A stretch of DNA of 64,000 nt from Blastococcus aurantiacus (GCF_900102425.1 NZ_FNBT01000006.1:186001-250000); one strand, 5' to 3'. Counted from the first letter of the stretch, positions 7,492 to 17,455 are shown. Numbers and translations: made by a program. Notes: generated from the letters alone by a model not told the origin.

Positions 7492-8745
7492 TCATCCCCG
7501 TGCGGGGCCCGCCCAGCGCTCCGCCAGCGCGATCCGCGCCTCGGATCGCGCTGCCCAGTCGGCCTCCAGCACGCGGAACGGGCCGGTGGCCAGGCCGAGC
7601 AGCACGGCGGCCACCCGGGGGCGCAGCTGGGCAGCCGGCCATCGGCGCAGGGCCGCCTCCTCCAGCTCCGCCCGGTAGCGGACGGCGAGAGCGGGCGCGG
7701 GCAGGATCGTCTCCAGCAGCGCCAGGTGCCCGAGGAGCGTCGACCAGTCGTCGATCCGGCGCCCCCGGCCGACGGTGTCGACGTCGAGCAGCCCCACCAC
7801 CGCGCCGTCCTCGACCAGCAGTTGCGACTCGTAGAAGTCCCCGTGCACCGGCACCTCGGGGTGCTCGCCCGGATCGGCGGCGCGGAGGGCGCCGACCAGG
7901 CGGTCCAGTCGAGCCCGCTGCGCGGGCAGCACCAGACCGAGCACCGTCGCGTGGTCACCGATCCGTGCCTGCGCGTCGCCCGGGCGGCTCCGGCCCACGG
8001 GAGTCACCCGCGCCGCGGTCGCGGGGAGCGCGTCCAGGAGGCCGTCGATGCCTTCGGCGTCGGGCAGGCCCGCGCCGTCCCTGGCGAGGAGCTCGCGCAT
8101 CGGCGTCCCGGGAAGCCCCGGCAGCACGATCACGCCGTCGTCTGTGCAGCCGAGCACAGGGGGCACGGGCACCGCCCCGTCGAGGACTGCGTGCCGCTCG
8201 ACCAGCCGGGGGGCGGCGACGGGGCGGACCACCTTGAGGAACAGCGACGCCGCGCCCGTCGACGCCTCCACCACCGCACGGCGCCCGGGCCGGTAGGCGC
8301 GCAGCCGCATCCGGAGCGGGCCTTCGGTGAGGCCCAGTTCCGCGAGCCGGGTGCCGGCGGCGGTCGCGCGGCTCGCCCAGGCCAGCCCGGGCAGCGCCGG
8401 GTCCAGCGGCCAGCGCCAGACGCCGACCGTGACGCACTCCCCGTCGATCACGCCCTCCAGCACGGTCGCGCCGGTGGGGATCCGGGCGCCGGTGGTGGCG
8501 GCAAGGGATTCGCGGGTGCGCCGTCCGTCGGCCCAGGCGACCTCGGCGGCGTACTGCACGGTCGCCGCACCGCTGGGCTGCACCGTGGTGCCCGTGGCGC
8601 GCAGCTGCGTCACCTGCCCGCGGACCGGGGCCAGTGCGGCGTCCCAGAGCTCGCCCGCCTCCTCGCCGAGCAGCAGGCGGAGGGCGGGCGGCCAGGTCCG
8701 GCGCAGTGCCGGGGACACCGGTGGTGCAGGGGCTGTCGGGGTCAC
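7492..8745 (-). CDS. Aminoglycoside-phosphotransferase-like kinase
   Basis: This protein of about 417 residues has the APH/choline-kinase fold in its C-terminal half. VPVHGDFYESQLL carries the Brenner HGD motif and GLLDVDTVGRGRRIDDWS the Mg-binding Asp; RAVVEASTGAASLFLKVV resembles the ATP-binding Lys strand. The N-terminal ~170 residues are specific to actinobacterial members and their role is unknown. The substrate is not deducible. I prefer the GTG at 8745 because CAACGT lies six bases before it and is itself 19 bases after a CTCATCC direct repeat, exactly as in the two-component operon. An ATG at 8769 is the alternative start. Confidence 0.75.
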   Translation of the reverse strand: MTPTAPAPPVSPALRRTWPPALRLLLGEEAGELWDAALAPVRGQVTQLRATGTTVQPSGAATVQYAAEVAWADGRRTRESLAATTGARIPTGATVLEGVIDGECVTVGVWRWPLDPALPGLAWASRATAAGTRLAELGLTEGPLRMRLRAYRPGRRAVVEASTGAASLFLKVVRPVAAPRLVERHAVLDGAVPVPPVLGCTDDGVIVLPGLPGTPMRELLARDGAGLPDAEGIDGLLDALPATAARVTPVGRSRPGDAQARIGDHATVLGLVLPAQRARLDRLVGALRAADPGEHPEVPVHGDFYESQLLVEDGAVVGLLDVDTVGRGRRIDDWSTLLGHLALLETILPAPALAVRYRAELEEAALRRWPAAQLRPRVAAVLLGLATGPFRVLEADWAARSEARIALAERWAGPARG

Positions 8746-8751
8746 CCGGCC

Positions 8752-8794
8752 ACGTTGGGGGGCGCACATGGCAGCCGGATGAGACGGGGATGAG
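8752..8794 (-). promoter_or_regulatory. Promoter/operator 3 of the two-component regulon
   Basis: Minus strand: CTCATCC (8794-8788), CCGT, CTCATCC (8783-8777), 19 bases, then CAACGT (8757-8752), six bases before the GTG at 8745. This is the best-conserved copy of the repeat, with two identical half sites at 11-base spacing. Confidence 0.6.
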
Positions 8795-8799
8795 CACGA

Positions 8800-8842
8800 C
8801 ACCGCGCCCCGTCCGCATGGGGAAGTCGGACGGGGCGCGGTG
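8800..8842 (-). terminator. Rho-independent-type hairpin after the S8 protease
   Basis: A 16-bp perfect stem, CACCGCGCCCCGTCCG (8800-8815) with its complement at 8827-8842, closes an 11-base loop. It lies 49 bases beyond the protease stop and insulates the operator of the kinase gene. Confidence 0.75.
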
Positions 8843-8890
8843 GTCGGGCGGCGCCGGGGTCAGGGGCGCCGGTCGGGCGGCGACGCGCGG

Positions 8891-11593
8891 TCAGATCGCG
8901 ACGCCGGTGCAGGAGGCGGAGCAGTCCACCGACCAGATGCCGCGCAGCGCCGAGAAGGTCGCCGAGCGGACCAGCCGTTCACCAGCGGGGCCGGTGCGCT
9001 CGACCGGCCCGGTCCCCGGGGAGCCCGGGGTGCTCGGCGTCCCGGTCGGGGGCGGGGTCGTGCCGGAACCGGGCGGCGTGCCGCCGGGCGTGGTGCCGCC
9101 ACCGGGCGTGGTGCCCGGCGCCGGAGTGCCGCCGGCCGGGGGTGCGTCCGCGCGGTAGGTGAGCGCCGCGGGCAGCACCGTCGAGCGGCCGTCGGGAGCG
9201 AACACGGCGACGTCGTAGGTCCCCGCCACGCGGGCCGGCACCCGGAACTGCACCCGCGTCGCCGACTCGGAGACCACGGTCGCCCGGGCCGTCCCGCCGA
9301 TGAGGACCTGCGGCCGCGCCGGCAGCGAGGTCCCGGTGACGGTCACCAGCGTGCCGCCGGCCACCGACACGGTGTTCGGGCTCAACGAGGTGATCCCGAA
9401 CGCGCCGATCGAGGGGTAGGTGGTCGTGTCCGGCACCGGGGTGCCCGGCGACGTCCCACCGGAGGGAGGCTGCACCGGGGCGGGGGGAGTGGCCGGGGTC
9501 GGGCCACCAGGATTCGTCCCGGTGCCCGGGTTGGCCGGCGTGGTGCCCGGTGCCGGTGTGGCCGGAGCTGGCACGGCCGGGGCCGGTGTGCCCGGCGCAG
9601 GCGTCGTCGGGCCCGGAGCAGGGGCGCCCGGGGTGGAGCCACCGGGCGGCGTGCCGCCGGGGTTCGGAGTGCCCGGGGTGGGCGTCCCGGGGGTCGGGGC
9701 GCTGGGAACCGGGGCACCCGGCACCGGGGTCCCAGGAGCAGGAGCGGGCGCGGGCGTGCCGGGAACCGGCGTGCCCGGGACCGGCGTGCGCGGCGGAGTG
9801 GTCCCACCCGGCGCCCCCGGTGTGGTGCCCGGTGCGGTGCCGCCACCCGGCGTCGTGCCCGGGGTCGTCCCGGGGGTGCTCCCGCCACCAGATCCGGGGA
9901 GGGACGTCCGCACGAGCAGCGGAGCGGCCGACGCCCGGCCGACGGGGGTGCCGTCGCGGAGCAGCTGGACCGTCAGCACGTACCGGCCGTCGCCCAGGGG
10001 CATGGTCGGAGACAGGCCGAGGCCGGCCAGGTCCGGGACCCGGCCCAGGTCGAAGACGGCGCTGCCCGTGTCGTCCGTGGCGACGGTCGTGCCGCCGAGC
10101 GTGACGGGCTTGTCGGCGAGGGCCCAGATGTCGCCCTCGAACTCCATGCCCAGGCCCAGGGCGACCGAGTAGTCGCCGCCCGCGGCCGAACCGCTGACGC
10201 CGATGCGGGGGGAGACGGTGCCCGCGGGTGCCGTCATGGAGGTGAACGCGTACCGGACCGACTCGGCAGGGGTGCCCGTCAGCCGGGCGAGGGACAGCCG
10301 TCCCCCCGTCACGGACCGGCCGGCGAACGCGGGCTTCGGGTCGACGTCGTCGAGCAGCGTCTGCTTGATCTCGGCGGCGGAGGCCTGCGGCATCGCGGCG
10401 CGGTACAGGGCGACGGCGCCGGCGACGATCGGGGAGGAGAAGGACGTGCCGTTCGCCAGCGAGTAGCCACCGGTGTTGGTGGTGACGACGGTCTGCGAGC
10501 CCGGGGCGAACAGGTCGACCGCGGTGGCGCCGTAGCCGGAGAAGCTGCTCACGGTGTCGGCCGCGGTGGAGGCCCCGACGCTGATGAGGTTCCAGTCGGT
10601 CAGGCTCGCCGGGTAGACCGGGTTCGTGTCGCGGTCGCCGCTGTCGTTGGCGGCTGCGGCCACGACCAGCACATCGTGCGCGGCCGCGTAGGCGACGGCC
10701 GACCGCAGCGCGGTCAGGGCGCTGCCGCCCATGGATCCGCCCCACGACGCGTTGATGACGTCGGCCCCGTGGTCGACGGCGTAGCGGATCGCCTCGGCTC
10801 CCGCATAGACGTCGACGGTGCTGCCGCCGCCGATCACCAGCGGCATGATCGTGACCTCGGGTGCCACGCCGGCCAGGCCGATGCCGTTGTCCGCCCGGGC
10901 GCCGACGGTGCCGGACACCATCGCGCCGTGGCTGCCCATGCTGCCGTTGTCGATGTCCGCGCTGTTCGTGTACCAGTTCCAGCCGTGGCAGTCGCCGCGC
11001 TTGCCGTTGCCGTCGGTGTCGGCCGTGCCGCACGGCTCCGCGGGGTTCACCCACAGCGAGCCGGCGAGGTCCGGGTGGTCGGAGTCGAAGCCCGAGTCGA
11101 CGACCGCGACCACGATGCCGCCGCCCCGGGTGACGTCCCAGGCGTCGGGGGCATCGGTGTCGGCGTCCGCGACGACAGGGCTCTGGGTGGGCGCGTTGGA
11201 GCCGGTGTTCTCGAGGTGCCATCCGTGGCTGCGGCCCAGGGGGTCGGTCACCGAGCCGAACAGGGGCACCGACGTGGACGGCTCGACGGTGCCGACGCCG
11301 GCCACGCCGGCGAGGTCCCGGGGCGTGAGTGCGTCGGTCGCGACGAGCGCGCGCCCGTCGCTGAGCGGCTGCGCACTCACCACGCCGTCGACGGCGGCGA
11401 GGCCGGCCAGCACGTCGTCGACCGGGCCGCCCTCGGCCGCGGCGACGACGTAGCGGGTCAGCCCGTCGCCCGGGCCGAAGTCGGTGACGACGGGCAGGGA
11501 CGGCGCCGCGAGGGCCGTGTAGGCCGCCGCTCCGCCGTACCCGGCCGCCAGGGCGGTCGCCAGGATCACCGCCTGGACGCGCTTGCTCTTCAT
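8891..11593 (-). CDS. Secreted subtilisin-family (S8) protease with IPT/TIG domain
   Basis: This is a 900-residue exported serine protease. A signal peptide ([26 protein letters not shown]) selects the ATG at 11593. An inhibitor-like prodomain (~35-120) precedes the catalytic core. Asp~165 lies in [14 protein letters not shown], His~220 in [10 protein letters not shown], the oxyanion Asn in [11 protein letters not shown] and Ser~383 in [13 protein letters not shown] beta-rich region follows. Next come a ~170-residue Pro/Gly/Thr linker of PGTP-type repeats, an IPT/TIG Ig-like domain ([25 protein letters not shown]), a second linker and a C-terminal module ending in [13 protein letters not shown] with two Cys. 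It probably spans or binds the cell wall; the target is unknown. Confidence 0.9.
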   Translation of the reverse strand: MKSKRVQAVILATALAAGYGGAAAYTALAAPSLPVVTDFGPGDGLTRYVVAAAEGGPVDDVLAGLAAVDGVVSAQPLSDGRALVATDALTPRDLAGVAGVGTVEPSTSVPLFGSVTDPLGRSHGWHLENTGSNAPTQSPVVADADTDAPDAWDVTRGGGIVVAVVDSGFDSDHPDLAGSLWVNPAEPCGTADTDGNGKRGDCHGWNWYTNSADIDNGSMGSHGAMVSGTVGARADNGIGLAGVAPEVTIMPLVIGGGSTVDVYAGAEAIRYAVDHGADVINASWGGSMGGSALTALRSAVAYAAAHDVLVVAAAANDSGDRDTNPVYPASLTDWNLISVGASTAADTVSSFSGYGATAVDLFAPGSQTVVTTNTGGYSLANGTSFSSPIVAGAVALYRAAMPQASAAEIKQTLLDDVDPKPAFAGRSVTGGRLSLARLTGTPAESVRYAFTSMTAPAGTVSPRIGVSGSAAGGDYSVALGLGMEFEGDIWALADKPVTLGGTTVATDDTGSAVFDLGRVPDLAGLGLSPTMPLGDGRYVLTVQLLRDGTPVGRASAAPLLVRTSLPGSGGGSTPGTTPGTTPGGGTAPGTTPGAPGGTTPPRTPVPGTPVPGTPAPAPAPGTPVPGAPVPSAPTPGTPTPGTPNPGGTPPGGSTPGAPAPGPTTPAPGTPAPAVPAPATPAPGTTPANPGTGTNPGGPTPATPPAPVQPPSGGTSPGTPVPDTTTYPSIGAFGITSLSPNTVSVAGGTLVTVTGTSLPARPQVLIGGTARATVVSESATRVQFRVPARVAGTYDVAVFAPDGRSTVLPAALTYRADAPPAGGTPAPGTTPGGGTTPGGTPPGSGTTPPPTGTPSTPGSPGTGPVERTGPAGERLVRSATFSALRGIWSVDCSASCTGVAI

Positions 11594-11638
11594 CCGTCGA
11601 GCCCTCCGCACGCCCGCCACCCGGCCCGTCCGGGAAGA

Positions 11639-11662
11639 GCCGGCGCCCCGTGGGGAGCCGGC
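11639..11662 (-). other. Hairpin in the 5' leader of the S8 protease
   Basis: GCCGGC-GCCCCGTGGGGA-GCCGGC folds into a strong stem-loop 46-69 bases upstream of the protease ATG. A GGAGG ribosome site lies between the hairpin and the start. It could stabilise the mRNA or control translation. No known riboswitch consensus was recognised. Confidence 0.4.
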
Positions 11663-11755
11663 AGGCGTCATCGCGCTCGCAACGGCCGGCGCACGGGTGG
11701 GCTTGAGCAGGTTCACCCGGGGGCTCACCCGGAAGGAGGAGCCCGGGACGTTCCC

Positions 11756-11761
11756 TAGACT
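11756..11761 (+). promoter_or_regulatory. -10 box of a leaderless dcd transcript
   Basis: TAGACT followed by seven bases and then the ATG of dcd places the predicted transcription start on the start codon itself. There is no Shine-Dalgarno. Confidence 0.6.
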
Positions 11762-11768
11762 CCGCGCC

Positions 11769-12356
11769 ATGCTGCTGAGCGACCGCGACATCACGGCCGC
11801 GATCGCCGAGGGACGCCTCGGCATCGAGCCCTACGACCCGGGCCTCGTGCAGCCCTCGAGCATCGACGTCCGGCTCGACCGGTTCTTCCGCGTGTTCAAC
11901 AACTCGCGGTACACCCACATCGACCCGGCCGAGCAGCAGGACGACCTCACGACGCTGGTGGAGCCGGACGGGGACGACCCGTTCGTGCTGCACCCCGGTG
12001 AGTTCGTGCTCGGCTCGACCCTCGAGGTGATCAGCCTGCCCGACGACCTGGCCGCGCGGCTGGAGGGCAAGTCGTCGCTGGGCCGCCTGGGGCTGCTCAC
12101 CCACTCCACCGCGGGCTTCGTCGACCCGGGCTTCTCCGGGCACATCACGCTGGAGCTGTCCAACGTGGCCAACCTGCCGATCACCCTCTGGCCGGGCATG
12201 AAGATCGGCCAGCTGTGCATGTTCCGGCTGTCCAGCCCGGCCGAGCACCCGTACGGCTCGGCGGTCTACGGCTCCCGGTACCAGGACCAGCGGGGGCCGA
12301 CGCCGTCCCGGTCCTTCCGCAACTTCACCCGCGCGGAGACCCGTCGGCCGGCCTGA
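11769..12356 (+). CDS. dcd: dCTP deaminase, likely bifunctional with dUTPase activity
   Basis: The 195-residue protein deaminates dCTP and, in actinobacterial relatives, also hydrolyses the dUTP formed to give dUMP for thymidylate synthesis. The signatures are [11 protein letters not shown] near 30, [39 protein letters not shown] (~110-135) with the catalytic Glu in [23 protein letters not shown], and a C-terminal [16 protein letters not shown] lid. It looks very close to the M. tuberculosis bifunctional enzyme, on which I base the dual call. It is divergent from the S8 protease, and its last 32 bases overlap the end of the convergent MFS gene. Confidence 0.95.
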   Translation: MLLSDRDITAAIAEGRLGIEPYDPGLVQPSSIDVRLDRFFRVFNNSRYTHIDPAEQQDDLTTLVEPDGDDPFVLHPGEFVLGSTLEVISLPDDLAARLEGKSSLGRLGLLTHSTAGFVDPGFSGHITLELSNVANLPITLWPGMKIGQLCMFRLSSPAEHPYGSAVYGSRYQDQRGPTPSRSFRNFTRAETRRPA

Positions 12357-13674
12357 CCTGCGCGCTCACCGGCGCCTCGGCGCCGGCGGTCTCGAGCACC
12401 TCGGTGTCGACGGTGGTCCGCCCCGCCGTCGACCAGCCCGGGACGGCACGGTCCACCTCGTCGTCGACGAACCGCGGCCGGGTGACCAGCCAGCCCAGGG
12501 TCCACAGCCCGGCGACGCCGGCCAGCATCAGCACGAACATGCCGTCGTAGCCGCCGGTGGCCCCGCGCAGCACGCCGACCAGCAGGGGTCCCGCGCCGGC
12601 GATCAGGTAGCCCCAGCCCTGGGCGACGGTGGAGAGCGCCGCCGTCGTCTCCGGCGTGCGGGCCCTCAGCCCGAACAGGGTGAGCACCATCGAGAAGGTG
12701 CCCAGGCCGAGGCCGAGCAGCACCATCCAGAGCCACGGGGCGGCCAGCGGCGCAGCCCAGAGACCGATCCAGCCGGCCACGTAGCAGCACATGAAGAACG
12801 ACAGCAGTGGCCACTGCGCCCGCGGCCGCACCGTCACGGCCGGCACGACGGCGTTCACGGGGATGGCCACGATCGAGTTCACGCCGAGGAGCAGGCCGGC
12901 CGTGGCGGCGCTCAGGCCGGTGTCGCGCAGGTACTGCGCCGACCAGCCGACGATGACGTAGGCCTGCATCGCCTGCAGGCCGAAGAACACGGTCAAGGCC
13001 ACGGCGAGGCGGCTGTGCACCAGGTCGCGCATGCGGACGGCGACGTGCGAGGCCCGCGAGACCCCTGGGGTGGCCCGCACCAGAAGCCAGGCGAGGGCGG
13101 CGACCAGCGCCAGCGCCGACCACACGCCCAGGCCCCACCGCCAGCCGTCCTCGGTGCCCACGGCGTCGGCGATGGGCTGGGTGCTCACCGACACCAGGGC
13201 GGCGCCGGCGCTCAGCGCGGTGCCGTACGCGCCGACCATCAGGCCGGTGCGGTCGGGGAAGTAGCGCTTGACCAGGCTGGGCAGCAGCACGTTGCCCAGC
13301 GCGCCGCCGGCCATGGCCAGCACGGTGCCGACGAGGAACAGCCAGAAGGAGCCCGCCAGCGAGCGCAGCACCAGCCCGGCGGCCATGGCGGCCAGCGCCC
13401 CGCCCAGCACGTGCGCGTCGCGGAACCGCGCCGACAGCGGCGGGCCGGCGAACCCGATCGCGGCGAAGCAGAGCACGGGTAGCGAGGTGATGAGGCCGGC
13501 CACGCCGCTGGAGACGCCCAGCGCGGTCTCGATCTCCTCCAGCACGGGACCGACGCTGTTGACGGCGGTGCGGAGGTTGAGCCCCGTGAGGACGATCGCG
13601 GTGCCGATGAGCACGAGGCCGCGCCGGTCGGATCCGGTGCCGGGAACGGTGCTGGTGGGCGCGGTGCGGGTCAC
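12325..13674 (-). CDS. CynX/NimT-type MFS transporter
   Basis: A 449-residue transporter with about 12 membrane segments, beginning [26 protein letters not shown], the characteristic first helix of the CynX/NimT (cyanate, nitroimidazole) branch. A central loop after TM6 and a ~60-residue hydrophilic C-terminus ([17 protein letters not shown]) are present. The GTG start has GGAGG about 10 bases upstream. The substrate is unknown. It lies downstream of etfD on the same strand, but a strong terminator separates them. Confidence 0.85.
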   Translation of the reverse strand: MTRTAPTSTVPGTGSDRRGLVLIGTAIVLTGLNLRTAVNSVGPVLEEIETALGVSSGVAGLITSLPVLCFAAIGFAGPPLSARFRDAHVLGGALAAMAAGLVLRSLAGSFWLFLVGTVLAMAGGALGNVLLPSLVKRYFPDRTGLMVGAYGTALSAGAALVSVSTQPIADAVGTEDGWRWGLGVWSALALVAALAWLLVRATPGVSRASHVAVRMRDLVHSRLAVALTVFFGLQAMQAYVIVGWSAQYLRDTGLSAATAGLLLGVNSIVAIPVNAVVPAVTVRPRAQWPLLSFFMCCYVAGWIGLWAAPLAAPWLWMVLLGLGLGTFSMVLTLFGLRARTPETTAALSTVAQGWGYLIAGAGPLLVGVLRGATGGYDGMFVLMLAGVAGLWTLGWLVTRPRFVDDEVDRAVPGWSTAGRTTVDTEVLETAGAEAPVSAQVRPADGSPRG

Positions 13675-13725
13675 GCAGGAATGGTCCTCCCCCCGCCGCG
13701 GGCGTCCGGGCGGGGGCCCGCGAAC

Positions 13726-13769
13726 GACGACGGCGCGTGCTCCCCGGGCGGGGAACACGCGCCGTCGTC
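13726..13769 (-). terminator. Terminator hairpin downstream of etfD
   Basis: GACGACGGCGCGTG (13726-13739) pairs perfectly with 13756-13769, enclosing a second GC-rich mini-stem. It is placed 16 bases after the etfD stop. Confidence 0.75.
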
Positions 13770-13784
13770 GGCTACCGGCTTGCG

Positions 13785-16082
13785 TTACTTCGGGTCGTGC
13801 TCCGTCGCGGCGGAGTCCAGGCCGACGACGTCGTCGGCCTTGGTGCCGACGTCGGCGCCGGAGGCCGCGCCCTGCACGCCCGCCGCCACCGGCTGCATCG
13901 AGCGCAGCAGGATCTGGCTGACGTCGAGGACCTCGACGTGCTCGCCGGCCTCGCCGTTCTGCTTCTTCGACGTGAGGGCGTCGGAGAGCATCGTGATGCA
14001 GAACGGGCACGCGGTGGAGATGACGTCGGGATCCAGCTCGAGCGCCTCCTCGGTGCGCTCGACGTTGATCCGCTTGCCGATCTTCTCTTCCATCCACATG
14101 CGGGCACCACCGGCGCCGCAGCAGAAGCCGCGGTCCTTGCAGCGGTGCATCTCCTGCGTGGTGAGGCCCTGGACGGAGTCGAGGATCTCGCGCGGGGGCG
14201 TGTAGACCTTGTTGTGCCGGCCCAGGAAGCACGGGTCGTGGTAGGTCACCTTGCGGTCGATCGGAGTGACCGGGACGAGCCGGCCCTCCTCGATCAGCTG
14301 GCCGAGCAGCTGCGTGTGGTGGATGACCTCGTACTCGCCTCCGACCTGCGGGTACTCCTTGCCCAGCGAGTTGAAGCAGTGCGGGCAGGTGGCCACGATC
14401 TTGCGCGTGCCGGGGACGCGGCCCTCGAAGACGCCGTTGAGGGTCTCGACGTTCTCCATGGCCAGCTGCTGGAACACGAACTCGTTGCCGAGGCGGCGGG
14501 CCGGGTCACCGGAGCAGGTCTCCCCGTTGCCCAGGACGGCGAACTCGACGCCCGCGGTGTGCAGCAGCTCCGCGACGGCCTTGGTGACCTTCTTGGCCCG
14601 GTCGTCGACGGCGCCGGCGCAGCCGACCCAGAACAGGTACTCGACGTCGTGGGGCAGCGGGCCGTCGGCCATGCGGACCTCGAAGTCGAGCTCCTTGATC
14701 CAGTCCTCGCGGACGTTGCCGCCCATGCCCCACGGGTTGCCCCGCTTCTCCAGGTTGGTCAGCATCACGCCGGCCTCGGAGGGGAAGTTGCTCTCGATGA
14801 GGACCTGGTACCGACGCATGTCGTTGATGTGGTCGACGTGCTCGATGTCCACCGGGCACTGCTCGACGCAGGCGCCACAGTTGGTGCAGCTCCACAGGAC
14901 GTCGGGGTCGATGACCCCGCCCTCCTCGAGGGTGCCGACCAGCGGGCGGTGGGCCTGCGCGTCGTTGGTCCCCTCGATGCGCGCGTAGCCCGACGCCCAG
15001 ACCTGCTCGTCGCTGGGCTTGAGGACGTCGTAGTCCGGGGCCGTGTCCGACGCGGTCTGGGCACCCAGCAGGTAGGGGGCTTTCGCGTAGAGGTGGTCGC
15101 GGAGGTCCATGATCACCATCTTGGGGCTGAGCGGCTTGCCCGTGTTCCACGCCGGGCACTGGCTCTGGCACCGCCCGCACTCGGTGCAGGTGCTGAAGTC
15201 CAGCATCCCCTTCCAGGTGAAGTCCTCGATCTTGCCGCGGCCGAAGATCGCGTCCTCGTCGGGGTCCTCGAAGTCGATCGGCTTGCCACCCGAGGTCATC
15301 GGGAGCAGCGGGCCCAGCGCGGGGGCGCCGTCGGCGTTGCGCTTGAAGTAGATGTTGAAGAAGGCGCTGAACCGGTGCCAGGCGACACCCATGTTCAGGA
15401 TCCGGCTGATGACGACCAGCCAGGTCAGGCTGACGACGATCTTGACGAACGCGACGATCGATACGACGTCCGGGTTGTCCGGGAAGATGTTCGACACGAG
15501 GCTCGCGACCGGGTGGGACCAGGTCGGGGCGTCGTCCAGGCCGCTGGCGATCTTGGCGGCGCGGATGCCGAGGATGCACAGGCCCACGGTGAGGACGACG
15601 AACTCGACGAAGTAGCCGCGGCCCTGGTTGGTGCCGGCGAAGCGGCTCTTGCGGCCCTGGCGACGCGGGTGGTCGCGCTGGCGCCGGATGATCAGGTAGA
15701 TGATCCCGAGGATCGTGCCGGTGCCGATGAAGTCGACGAACAGGTTCCACAGCGGCCACGTGCCGATCAGCGGGAGGTGGAACTCGGGGTTGAACACCTC
15801 ACCGAAGGCCTCGACCAGCGTCAGGAACAGGCCGTAGAACCCGACGAAGACGAACCAGTGCGCGATCCCGATGGACGACCACTTGAGCATCCGGGTGTGG
15901 CCCAGGGACTCGATCGCCAGGGTCTTCAGTCGGGTCTTCACCGGGCCGAACCGGGTGCCGTCGGGCTGGCCGGTGCGGATGATCCGCACCATGGCCCGCA
16001 CGGCCCGGTAGATGAGCACGGACGACACGATCAGGAACAGGACGCTGATCGTCCCCAGGACGATCTGCAGCGGGCCCGTCAT
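13785..16082 (-). CDS. etfD: EtfD-like membrane Fe-S oxidoreductase (HdrD/GlpC-type)
   Basis: A 765-residue membrane reductase resembling M. tuberculosis Rv0338c/EtfD, which passes electrons from ETF (fatty-acid beta-oxidation) to the quinone pool. The N-terminal ~270 residues contain about five hydrophobic helices. Two ferredoxin clusters follow, CTECGRCQSQCP (~297-308) and CTNCGACVEQCP (~398-409). Two C-terminal CCG domains come next (CSGDPARRLGNE...ATCPHCFNSLG and HDPCFLGRHNK...CCGAGGARMW), then a ~45-residue polar tail. All cysteine motifs are intact. GGGAGG precedes the ATG. It is transcribed alone; no etfBA genes lie in the window. Confidence 0.88.
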   Translation of the reverse strand: MTGPLQIVLGTISVLFLIVSSVLIYRAVRAMVRIIRTGQPDGTRFGPVKTRLKTLAIESLGHTRMLKWSSIGIAHWFVFVGFYGLFLTLVEAFGEVFNPEFHLPLIGTWPLWNLFVDFIGTGTILGIIYLIIRRQRDHPRRQGRKSRFAGTNQGRGYFVEFVVLTVGLCILGIRAAKIASGLDDAPTWSHPVASLVSNIFPDNPDVVSIVAFVKIVVSLTWLVVISRILNMGVAWHRFSAFFNIYFKRNADGAPALGPLLPMTSGGKPIDFEDPDEDAIFGRGKIEDFTWKGMLDFSTCTECGRCQSQCPAWNTGKPLSPKMVIMDLRDHLYAKAPYLLGAQTASDTAPDYDVLKPSDEQVWASGYARIEGTNDAQAHRPLVGTLEEGGVIDPDVLWSCTNCGACVEQCPVDIEHVDHINDMRRYQVLIESNFPSEAGVMLTNLEKRGNPWGMGGNVREDWIKELDFEVRMADGPLPHDVEYLFWVGCAGAVDDRAKKVTKAVAELLHTAGVEFAVLGNGETCSGDPARRLGNEFVFQQLAMENVETLNGVFEGRVPGTRKIVATCPHCFNSLGKEYPQVGGEYEVIHHTQLLGQLIEEGRLVPVTPIDRKVTYHDPCFLGRHNKVYTPPREILDSVQGLTTQEMHRCKDRGFCCGAGGARMWMEEKIGKRINVERTEEALELDPDVISTACPFCITMLSDALTSKKQNGEAGEHVEVLDVSQILLRSMQPVAAGVQGAASGADVGTKADDVVGLDSAATEHDPK

Positions 16083-16402
16083 CTTTTCCTCCCCCGCACG
16101 CCTGCCGGCGTCGGTTGACTCCCGTCCGCCGATCGGCGACGGCGAAGCTGTGGTCGGTGCAAGCGCCGTCGTCAGCGCCGGTCAAGGGACCGGCGCGCGG
16201 AACGCATGCGGGCACGGCGTGCCCGCACGGATCGCACGATAGCTGGCGTGCCAGCAGGCTACTCGCGCGTAGTCGGAGGCCGGTGATCACGATCCGGCCA
16301 CCACCCCTCCGGGCGTTCCGACCGCCGTGCGCCAGAGCCACCGTGCGGCTTTGCAGCCACCGGGCGCGGCGGCTCCCGCAGCAGCGCGGCGGCTCTCGCG
16401 GC
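16083..16402. other. Intergenic region with inverted repeats upstream of etfD
   Basis: 320 bases without a gene, between the start of etfD and the stop of the AbiEi-like gene. It holds two inverted repeats, GGGCACGGCGTGCCC (16210-16224) and GCTGGCGTGCCAGC (16242-16255), which could be operators for etfD. It also holds several copies of the short motif GCGCGGCGGCTC (near 16364 and 16384; a reverse copy at ~16334). No coding sequence was recognised. Confidence 0.5.
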
Positions 16403-17419
16403 TCACCCGCTGCGGCACAGCCCTCGGATGCGCGGGTGCACGGTGAACCTCCGCTCGGCGGGGCCGGGCGTCGACGTGAGGTGACGCAGGCGCTGCTCCG
16501 TCGCCGCCCAGCCGGGCCCCACGTCGGGGTCGACGATGCGGACGACGCGGATGTCCAGCGCCCGCAACGCGTCCTCGCGACGCTTCTCCTCCCACAGCAC
16601 CTGCCCGGCGGAGCGGTCGCGCCACGGGTCCGTGTACTTCACGCGCCCGTCGAACTCCACCGCGACGGCGGCGTCGTCGAACCACCCGTCGACGACCGCG
16701 ACGAGCCGGCCGCCCACCCGGATCTCCACCTGCAGCTCGGGCGTCGGCAGGCCGGCGCCGACGATCCGCAGCCGGCCCCGCGTCTCCAGCGGTGACTCCG
16801 CCCGCCCGTCCGCCAGCTCCACGGCCCGGACCGCTCGCCGCGCGCCGGCCCAGTGGGCGGCGGCCGTCGTCGCATGCCGCAACTGCTCCGGAGTCGTGTG
16901 CTCGGCGAGCAGCGCGGCGTCCATCGCCACGACGGCGTCCTCCAGCGGCCACTCGCGGGCGCAGTCGACGAGGGTGCGGGCGGTGCTCGTCACGCGCAGC
17001 GGTCCCCGACGGACGACGTCGCCAGGAGGGAGCGGTGCTCGGGACATGACGAAGCCCTGGCCACGCCGCCAGCGGTCGGGATCGGTCAGCCGGACGGTCC
17101 GGTCGGTGTCGCGGGGGAGCGGCCATCCCCGGAGGCGGGCCGCCGTCGTGTGGCTGACCGCGGTGTGCGGCCTGCCGAGGTGCAGCAGCACGGCCATGCA
17201 CGCCACCTCGTCCCGGGCCTGCGCGTCGTCCGTGGCCGGCACGTCGTCGGCGGCGATGTAGACGCCGCGCCGGAGGCGCACCCACCGGCCGGACGCGCAC
17301 AGCTGCCGGACCTCCGAGTGGTCGTACGCGGCACGGCGGACGTCGGCTGCGGTGAAGACCCCGAGCCGACGCTCGGCCGCCGCACGGAGCAGGGGATGCA
17401 CCGCGCGAGTCTCGGTCAC
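16403..17419 (-). CDS. AbiEi-antitoxin-like winged helix fused to DUF559 nuclease-like domain
   Basis: A 338-residue protein. The N-terminal ~70 residues (GVFTAADVRRAAYDHSEVRQLCASGRWVRLRRGVYIA) match the winged-helix domain of type IV AbiEi antitoxins. The C-terminal ~110 residues (VDGWFDDAAVAVEFDGRVKYTDPWRDRSAGQVLWEEKRREDALRALDIRVVRI) match DUF559, a Vsr/restriction-endonuclease-like fold with D, E and K positions present. The GTG start has GGAG upstream. No AbiEii toxin is adjacent, so this is an orphan. Its flanks carry inverted copies of a ~19-base repeat. Actual function unknown. Confidence 0.8.
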   Translation of the reverse strand: MTETRAVHPLLRAAAERRLGVFTAADVRRAAYDHSEVRQLCASGRWVRLRRGVYIAADDVPATDDAQARDEVACMAVLLHLGRPHTAVSHTTAARLRGWPLPRDTDRTVRLTDPDRWRRGQGFVMSRAPLPPGDVVRRGPLRVTSTARTLVDCAREWPLEDAVVAMDAALLAEHTTPEQLRHATTAAAHWAGARRAVRAVELADGRAESPLETRGRLRIVGAGLPTPELQVEIRVGGRLVAVVDGWFDDAAVAVEFDGRVKYTDPWRDRSAGQVLWEEKRREDALRALDIRVVRIVDPDVGPGWAATEQRLRHLTSTPGPAERRFTVHPRIRGLCRSG

Positions 17420-17455
17420 AGAGCTCCGATCGCGGTGCCGCGCTGTGGACAGCCG

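Noticed and set aside
11594-11768. Possible c-di-AMP (ydaO-type) or cobalamin riboswitch upstream of the S8 protease
   Set aside because: The leader contains CCGGGTGAACC and a strong hairpin, but the other conserved blocks of these riboswitches are not present.
13737-16118. Long plus-strand open frame opposite etfD
   Set aside because: It has no recognisable domain, is rich in Asp/Val/Arg as expected for a shadow frame, and the minus strand carries an unmistakable Fe-S oxidoreductase.
16403-17419. Complete type IV toxin-antitoxin system
   Set aside because: No AbiEii-like nucleotidyltransferase toxin gene is adjacent, so only the orphan AbiEi-like protein can be called.
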